Shown: one piece after another, positions 51,586-55,937 of the stretch
Layout of the letters: every line of letters starts with the position of its first letter
Position numbering within the stretch: position 1 is the first letter of the stretch
NCBI GenBank assembly: GCA_027487835.1
Contig: JAIYCU010000008.1
Location: forward strand, 1-55,937
Direction of reading: 5' to 3'
DNA: 55,937 nt
Origin: Bacteroidota bacterium
GTDB lineage: Bacteria > Bacteroidota > Bacteroidia > UKL13-3
Program-made: the position numbers and the translations under genes
Notes under the pieces: generated by a model
Databases searched by the model: none
The model's input: only the letters and a program-made list of their open reading frames with translations
What the model was told of the DNA's origin: nothing

Positions 51586-54096
51586 TTAGGCTTGATGAAT
51601 CTGACTTAAAATAGTTGGGTCTTTAATGGTAACATCTTCCGCTAACATCAATGCCTTGCTAAGGATAATAGACAACAAGGCATCTCCCTCAAAAGGAAGA
51701 AATACTTTGTCTGAACCTTTGCTATTTTTAGCTGGAACAATGCAGAGATATTGGTCGTTTGGACTCATCAAGATATTACCACTACCAATATGAATTTTAT
51801 AGGTTCTAAAGTTACCCTTTACCACCAAGTACTTTCCATCAAAGGTGCATTGCGGGGCAATCTTTAACCTAGGAATAAGCCGCTGAAGGGCGGACTCTCT
51901 TACCTTAGAAGACTCTGACAACTCGGCAAAAGAATAATTAAACCAATATTCATTCATGCGGGTATTGCCATTGTCTTGCCAATTAACATCATTACCAATA
52001 CTAGTTACCCCCACAAACAAATCCACATCACGCATGATTTCGCTAAACACCAAGGCGGGCACCTCTACTAAGTCTATTACTTGGTGATCTCTATAAAACC
52101 TTACCTGATCGGTGCTCACAAAATTAAAGATGCCCATTTGATTTGTGTTTTCTTCTTGCCAATCGGAATCTACCAAAAACTCGGCTGTTAATTGATGATG
52201 AGGAATAGCAATACTTGGTGTATTGTGGGAATCCCATGAACCCATGAGTTGATATACCCAACCACGTTGCTTGCATAGAGCAGCAAATTGATGCTGTCTT
52301 AAGATATGCGCTGCAAACCGGTTCGAATACGAATTAGTATTTTGCTCAGCATCGGTTAATAAATACACTTCTCTAAAAGCTTGTTTAAAGGGCTGCTTAA
52401 TTTGATGCTGTTCTAAAATCGACCTCCATTGGTGCACCGTTTCTGAGGTCTCGTAAATGGGATGCCACAATGTTACTTTAACCTCCTGAGGCAAGCTGGG
52501 CAAGGGCTGCCCGTGAGCATCCGCCAATACCTCATTAAAGTAAATACCACTCCAACGCTGTTCTTGATGTGTAAAAGTCCAAATTAACAACTTACTCATA
52601 AAAGAAAGCAAAGGATGATGAAGATAGGATTGTTTCCATTCTTCTAAAGTCCATTCCCTAGCCTTTAAATAACAATGCTCTATCCTATCTTTTTGCGCTT
52701 GAAAAGTGGCTTCAATTTCTTTTGTTCTTTTCTTGAGTCTATTTAACTCTTCTTTGTATTCTTCTTTTACCTTAAGGGGAATAGAAGTTTGTTGTTTACC
52801 CTCTTTTTCCCAAACGAGCTCTATACTTTGATACGCTTTGATATGCAAAATGGCTGTATATTCTCCTATTTGGCTTTCTAATTTACCTTGGTTCAACCCG
52901 AAACTTGGCACCGAAATTTCTTCTAATTGATCTTTAGTATAACCTTCTTTCAATGCAACTACACTGATATATTTATCAATGATTTTTAGCACCGAGGGAT
53001 ATTTAATCTTCACCTTAAACTTACTTAAGGTAGCAATGCCCTCTTTAAACGGCAGGATAGAAAAAGCATACAAACAAGCATTGCCTGTTCTAACCGATAC
53101 GGCACCCACCCCTTGCAATTTCTTAAATGCCCAAAGGCCATATTCGTCCAACTTTGCCGTCAATCGCGTATCGTTTATCAAGCCGCAAGTCCATATGATT
53201 CCTTTTAAAATATCATGGTTTATCTCACTTAAAAAAGCTACTTCTTGGTTAGACTTTTTATGTATGTCTTTAAGTAGTGTTAAGCTTAAATCTAGAAAAT
53301 TAAGATAGGATTGGATAAGGGATTCTTTTTCAATTTGCTCGATGATTTTCTTAACTTCTTTCGCCCATTTTTCGGAAGGAGTTGCTTTGCCTTGCACTTC
53401 AATCAATTGGGCAATGAGCAAGTTCCATGCGTTTCTTTGTGTTTCGTCTGTTATAGAAGATAAGAAACTAAGAATGTATTTGCCTAAAGCATCCGATGAA
53501 TCTGCACCCAATTCCGGGGCACCTTGTAGCAAATATTGTATCTGCTTGTTAATTTGAATGGTATCGGAATAATTGTAATTCTCGGAGGATGCGTCGCTAT
53601 ATAAGGCATGAAGGGCAGATTTTAATGGCTTTGATAAACCTGTGTTTCTAATATTTGATTCTATTTTACTTAACAAAGGCTTAAACGGAATACTAGAAAA
53701 GAACTGGTTTTTATTGAGTCTTTGGGTGATAAAAGAAGTTAAATCCAATAGTTCTTGATCCGAATAGTCTATATTTCTTCTAAGCAAATGACTGGCTAAT
53801 TGTGTATACAATTCAATGCCATCCCAAACAGCCGAGCCATATACGCTAGACTCTTTGCGATTTTTCTTGAACTGATACAGCTCGTCGATGCAGGCATAAA
53901 TCAAGGATTTAATAAAAGCCTCTTCCTTAGATTTAATCAATTGATATACCGTTAAGTTTCCCAAGGTAGGCAGCCTGTAACTCTCTTTTTTAGCAATGGC
54001 TTCATCTAATAAGTCCTTCAACAAGCTAAGGCATTCCTTTTCGTGCGTTTTAGAAAACTCAGGTGCTTTCTGCTTAAAAAAATCCAACAAAGACAT
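51586..54096 (-). CDS. DUF4132 domain protein, large central member of a three-gene cassette
   Basis: An 836-residue cytoplasmic protein without signal or membrane segments. Residues 1-400 are helical repeat-like. The DUF4132 core (about 425-620) has WTLEEWKQSYLHHPLLSFMS, LLIWTF, VKVTLWHPIYE (544-546 is W-H-P), QWRSILEQHQIKQPFKQAFR with QPFKQAFREVY at 568-578, and HILRQHQFAALCKQRGW. A second conserved C-terminal region (about 730-836) has YKIHIGSGNILMSPNDQYL and VFLPFEGDALLSIILSKALM, LAEDVTIKDP. The family includes E. coli MolR-like proteins; its biochemistry is unknown. It starts 6 nt after the GG-tailed gene and ends 4 nt before the E1-like gene. It could be target, ligase-like factor or effector. 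Confidence 0.82.
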   Translation of the reverse strand: MSLLDFFKQKAPEFSKTHEKECLSLLKDLLDEAIAKKESYRLPTLGNLTVYQLIKSKEEAFIKSLIYACIDELYQFKKNRKESSVYGSAVWDGIELYTQLASHLLRRNIDYSDQELLDLTSFITQRLNKNQFFSSIPFKPLLSKIESNIRNTGLSKPLKSALHALYSDASSENYNYSDTIQINKQIQYLLQGAPELGADSSDALGKYILSFLSSITDETQRNAWNLLIAQLIEVQGKATPSEKWAKEVKKIIEQIEKESLIQSYLNFLDLSLTLLKDIHKKSNQEVAFLSEINHDILKGIIWTCGLINDTRLTAKLDEYGLWAFKKLQGVGAVSVRTGNACLYAFSILPFKEGIATLSKFKVKIKYPSVLKIIDKYISVVALKEGYTKDQLEEISVPSFGLNQGKLESQIGEYTAILHIKAYQSIELVWEKEGKQQTSIPLKVKEEYKEELNRLKKRTKEIEATFQAQKDRIEHCYLKAREWTLEEWKQSYLHHPLLSFMSKLLIWTFTHQEQRWSGIYFNEVLADAHGQPLPSLPQEVKVTLWHPIYETSETVHQWRSILEQHQIKQPFKQAFREVYLLTDAEQNTNSYSNRFAAHILRQHQFAALCKQRGWVYQLMGSWDSHNTPSIAIPHHQLTAEFLVDSDWQEENTNQMGIFNFVSTDQVRFYRDHQVIDLVEVPALVFSEIMRDVDLFVGVTSIGNDVNWQDNGNTRMNEYWFNYSFAELSESSKVRESALQRLIPRLKIAPQCTFDGKYLVVKGNFRTYKIHIGSGNILMSPNDQYLCIVPAKNSKGSDKVFLPFEGDALLSIILSKALMLAEDVTIKDPTILSQIHQA

Positions 54097-54102
54097 CTTT
54101 AC

Positions 54103-54498
54103 TTATCCTCCAATTAGGGTTGTTAATTTCACAAAACTCACCTCAGTTTCTGGCTCCAATAAAACCATTTCATCCAAAGAAATGGCTTGTTTTTGGTCTA
54201 TCAAAACAAAGTAAGCATTGTTTATAAAAGCATCTAAAGCAATGTATACTTGTTGCTCGGCATCAATCAACTTTCGCTTAGGCATTTTATACCCATGCAA
54301 GGTTTTTTCGGTATTATCAGGTTGAACCAAGCCTTGAAAATAATCCGGCAAGCGTTGATTATAAGTTTCAACTTCAGAAGTAACCCTACTGGATATAATC
54401 TCACTTACACTTACCAATTCGTGCTGTAATGAAATGATGATTTCATTTAAAATTTTTCCACCTGCGGTTTCATCTTTAATTTTTAGTTGATAGGCCAT
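54103..54498 (-). CDS. Small protein with C-terminal Gly-Gly, possible ubiquitin-like/MoaD-like modifier
   Basis: A 131-residue protein, no signal peptide. It begins MAYQLKIKDETAGGKILNEI and contains RVTSEVETYNQRLPDYFQGL, KMPKRKLIDAEQQVYIALDA and NNAYFVLIDQKQAISLDEMV. It ends EVSFVKLTTLIGG. The last segment matches the logic of MoaD/ThiS tails, where an acidic turn, a final beta-strand and a hydrophobic linker lead to a free Gly-Gly (x-V-x-F-x-P-P-x-x-G-G). The stop codon after GGA GGA was read directly. It heads an operon whose third gene is an E1-like adenylyltransferase, the enzyme class that activates such tails. No named family is recognised with certainty. The first 60 residues would be an extension beyond a minimal beta-grasp domain. 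Confidence 0.7.
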   Translation of the reverse strand: MAYQLKIKDETAGGKILNEIIISLQHELVSVSEIISSRVTSEVETYNQRLPDYFQGLVQPDNTEKTLHGYKMPKRKLIDAEQQVYIALDAFINNAYFVLIDQKQAISLDEMVLLEPETEVSFVKLTTLIGG

Positions 54499-54558
54499 GG
54501 CATTGCTTTAAAGTGAATAGAATAATTTAATGTTATAAACATAATCAATCAAGCCCAA

Positions 54559-54891
54559 TTACACAACCCTGCGCATAAAATTTGGATGCAACATTGCTGC
54601 TAACTCCTTTTCTACCCTATCGGCAAACCTAAAGTAATCTTAGTGGACCCTCTGGCATATTCACCATGCAAAAGCCTTCGCTATCGGCTGCATCAGTTTT
54701 AGATACCACCAAAGAAGGAATAATCCTTGATCCGAGATTATAGGATTCGGCGAACAAGTGCAGGTAATCAGTCCAAGGCAATTGGCCATAAAAATTCAAC
54801 AAAGGTTACGGGAGACTTTGGAAAATTATGGGTAATGCGGCGCTTTGGTCATGAAATTGAACTTGCCAAGTTCTAATTTTTCTTTATTCAT
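54559..54891 (-). pseudogene. Frameshifted remnant of an unrecognised gene
   Basis: Minus-strand reading from ATG 54891 gives MNKEKLELGKFNFMTKAPHY then a stop. Reading resumes in a second frame (FPKSPVTFVEFLWPIALD, stop), a third (TDYLHLFAESYNLGSRIIPS, then LVVSKTDAADSEGFCMVNMP, stop), and a further one (DYFRFADRVEKELAAMLHPN, FMRRVV, stop at 54559). Together these look like one protein of about 110 residues broken by several frameshifts. I do not recognise the family. It lies between the GG-tailed gene and a REP-type transposase, so it may be a casualty of mobile-element activity. Sequencing error could mimic this. Confidence 0.5.
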
Positions 54892-54916
54892 GTCGTCATT
54901 AAATTTACCGCCAATA

Positions 54917-55426
54917 TTAATGTCCCGAAATGTCGGGATGCAGGTGAAAACCGCCCCTACTCCTGTCTTCTATCCAATCAAACAAATATTTTTCATTGTA
55001 TTCAATTTCAAATTTATTTAAAAAATCAATGTATTCTTCCTTAAAAGTTTGTTTATGATGATGCTCTTCTTGATTCAAGATATATTTACAGACCTTATCA
55101 ATTTGGCTTTTTGAATAGGAAAAAGCTCCAAAACCTTCTTGCCAATTAAATTTTCCATTAATCCATTGGCTATCATTAATAAATTTGGAAGATCCAGCTT
55201 TTATATCTCTAACCAAATCAGATATTGAAATGTTTGGTTTTATACCTACCAACAAATGTGTATGGTCTGGCATTGCAAAAATTGATAACATTTTTTGATC
55301 TCTATTTTGCACGATGCCTGTAATGTATTTGTGCAATTCCTCTCTGTTCTGTTTTGCAATTAGGTTTTGTCTGCCTTTTACAGCAAATACAATTTGAATA
55401 TAGATTTGGGTATAGGTGTTTGGCAT
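54917..55426 (-). CDS. REP-associated IS200-like (HUH, Y1) transposase
   Basis: A 169-residue Y1 transposase of the TnpA/RAYT group. The HUH motif is His55-Thr-His57 in AMPDHTHLLVGIKP; a conserved FNWQEGFGAFSYSKSQIDKV block supplies the catalytic Tyr and helix with nearby KYILNQEEHH. Full length for the group, so probably active. The final residues (GGFHLHPDISGH) are encoded by a hairpin at the 3' end, suggesting that the coding region reads through a REP-like terminus. REP-type palindromes lie directly upstream of its start (55439-55651). Such enzymes copy or move REP sequences. Confidence 0.9.
   Translation of the reverse strand: MPNTYTQIYIQIVFAVKGRQNLIAKQNREELHKYITGIVQNRDQKMLSIFAMPDHTHLLVGIKPNISISDLVRDIKAGSSKFINDSQWINGKFNWQEGFGAFSYSKSQIDKVCKYILNQEEHHHKQTFKEEYIDFLNKFEIEYNEKYLFDWIEDRSRGGFHLHPDISGH
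54923..54938. repeat. Hairpin within the 3' end of the transposase gene
   Basis: TCCCGA (54923-54928), loop AATG, TCGGGA (54933-54938): a perfect stem encoding part of the transposase C-terminus (PDISG). It is 3 nt from the stop codon and resembles a terminal palindrome recognised by Y1 transposases. Confidence 0.55.
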
Positions 55427-55438
55427 TTTATTAACAGG

Positions 55439-55651
55439 TAGCTCCTACGGAGCTATTTAAATTGTGATTGTTTCGATTCTATAAACAGCTAGCCCCGATG
55501 GGGCAAAATTATTATTTATTGCTTTTGCAGCTCCATAGGAGCATCCTGTTTGTAGGAAATGATTTGGTTAATGGTTTCCATTCTACAAACAGGTAGCCCC
55601 AAGGGCAAAATTATTATTTATTGCTTTTGCAGCTCCATAGGAGCATCCTGT
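55439..55651. repeat. REP-like palindrome cluster with a 49-bp perfect direct repeat
   Basis: Short GC-capped hairpins: TAGCTCC-TAC-GGAGCTA (55439-55455), GCCCC-GAT-GGGGC (55492-55504), GCTCC-ATA-GGAGC (55530-55542), GCCC-CAA-GGGC (55596-55606) and GCTCC-ATA-GGAGC (55632-55644). A 49-bp stretch is identical at 55501-55549 and 55603-55651, inside a longer similar unit (55471-55549 and 55575-55651). CCTGTTTGTAG (55545-55555) and CTACAAACAGG (55583-55593) form an 11-bp inverted repeat between the copies. The layout is like a BIME linked to the adjacent Y1 transposase. With the 55427-55438 and 55652-55675 flanks it fills the gene-free stretch here. Confidence 0.8.
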
Positions 55652-55675
55652 CGTTAAAATGGATGTGCATCCTAG

Positions 55676-55937
55676 TTTCCAAAGGGATTTTTTGTAAGGC
55701 TAGCCGCCGAAGGTAAACTTGAAGGACCAATGAATTCTTTTAGTATGCTTCAAGAAAAGAGGTATGAACTGCAAAAACTAACTTCGGAACACGAAACACT
55801 GCCTACTGCAAATGTGCCGTTATGCGATCGGCTTTCTGTTTTCAGTCGTGTTAGTCTTTCCTTAACCATCCCAAAATTCTTTTATTCTTTATTTCCCATT
55901 GCCCATCTTTTTTGTCAAGAGAGAATGTTTCTCTTGA
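55676..55937 (+). CDS. Possible partial open frame at the window end, unrecognised
   Basis: A plus-strand frame is open from just after a TAG at 55673 to the window end (87 codons), with the first ATG at 55730. The early part reads FPKGFFVRLAAEGKLEGPMN, then SFSMLQEKRYELQKL, which looks protein-like. The later part is less convincing and includes a terminal inverted repeat. It may be the start of a gene, a remnant, or chance. Confidence 0.2.
55915..55937. other. Perfect 8-bp inverted repeat at the window edge
   Basis: TCAAGAGA (55915-55922), spacer GAATGTT, TCTCTTGA (55930-55937). A preceding TTTTTTG run would give a U-tract for a minus-strand terminator. The sequence is cut off here, so the role is open. 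Confidence 0.35.

Overview
The window is a low-GC bacterial chromosome segment from the phylum Bacteroidota. The evidence is direct: type IX secretion C-terminal sorting domains on two secreted proteins, TAnnTTTG-type promoter elements, the MBL hydrolase-ParA-ParB-DUF5683-DapB-LepB gene order, a LytS-type sensor kinase with a beta-propeller ligand region, and large Bacteroidota-type versions of LepB and of the D-Ala-D-Ala ligase-like protein. A Sphingobacteriales- or Chitinophagales-like lineage seems likely, but I cannot fix the genus. Most of the window is well-packed housekeeping DNA. I see no rRNA, tRNA, CRISPR array or prophage.

Layout. 1-8072: the 5' end of an HMG-CoA lyase gene, a DUF349 protein, a SAM methyltransferase, a tandem ATP-grasp (double D-Ala-D-Ala ligase) protein, and an AT-rich MBOAT/SGNH acyl-transfer pair. 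8073-8562: a gene-free stretch holding an eight-unit 43-bp tandem array. 8563-16639: a 1352-residue secreted propeller protein, an S9 peptidase, and an ArsR / SRPBCC-VOC / SRPBCC operon with a visible promoter and operator. 16649-25004: minus-strand genes for cell-wall hydrolysis, FAD synthesis, Hsp20, a CsgG-like lipoprotein, ArgS, and an ECF sigma factor with a possible small anti-sigma partner. 24928-36945: UvrA, pyruvate carboxylase, two glycosyltransferases, a haem-motif secreted protein and a vWA-LRR protein. 36942-48434: minus-strand block with sensor kinase, LepB, DapB, ParB, ParA, MBL hydrolase, a gene-free DnaA-box/parS-like region, alanine dehydrogenase, TsaE and proline dehydrogenase. 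48518-50829: AroB and AroA. 50877-54498: a tight three-gene cassette (GG-tailed small protein, DUF4132 protein, E1-like ThiF). 54499-55937: gene remnants, a REP-associated IS200-like transposase and REP-type palindromes.

Two observations stand out. First, the 131-residue protein at 54103-54498 ends in Gly-Gly in a MoaD/ThiS-like context. It is followed within 6 nt by a DUF4132 gene, which is followed within 4 nt by an E1-like adenylyltransferase lacking the usual C-terminal zinc cysteines. This is a candidate ubiquitin-like activation or conjugation cassette. Second, a near-palindromic 10-mer (GGTTCAAACC or its complement GGTTTGAACC) occurs exactly 15 times by my reading, with at least seven exact copies of a 9-bp relative. 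It falls in several codon frames and on both strands, so it looks like a genome-wide DNA-level motif rather than a protein motif.

Limits: all product names come from motif recognition by eye. Counts were made by reading, and the enrichment estimate is a simple composition argument.
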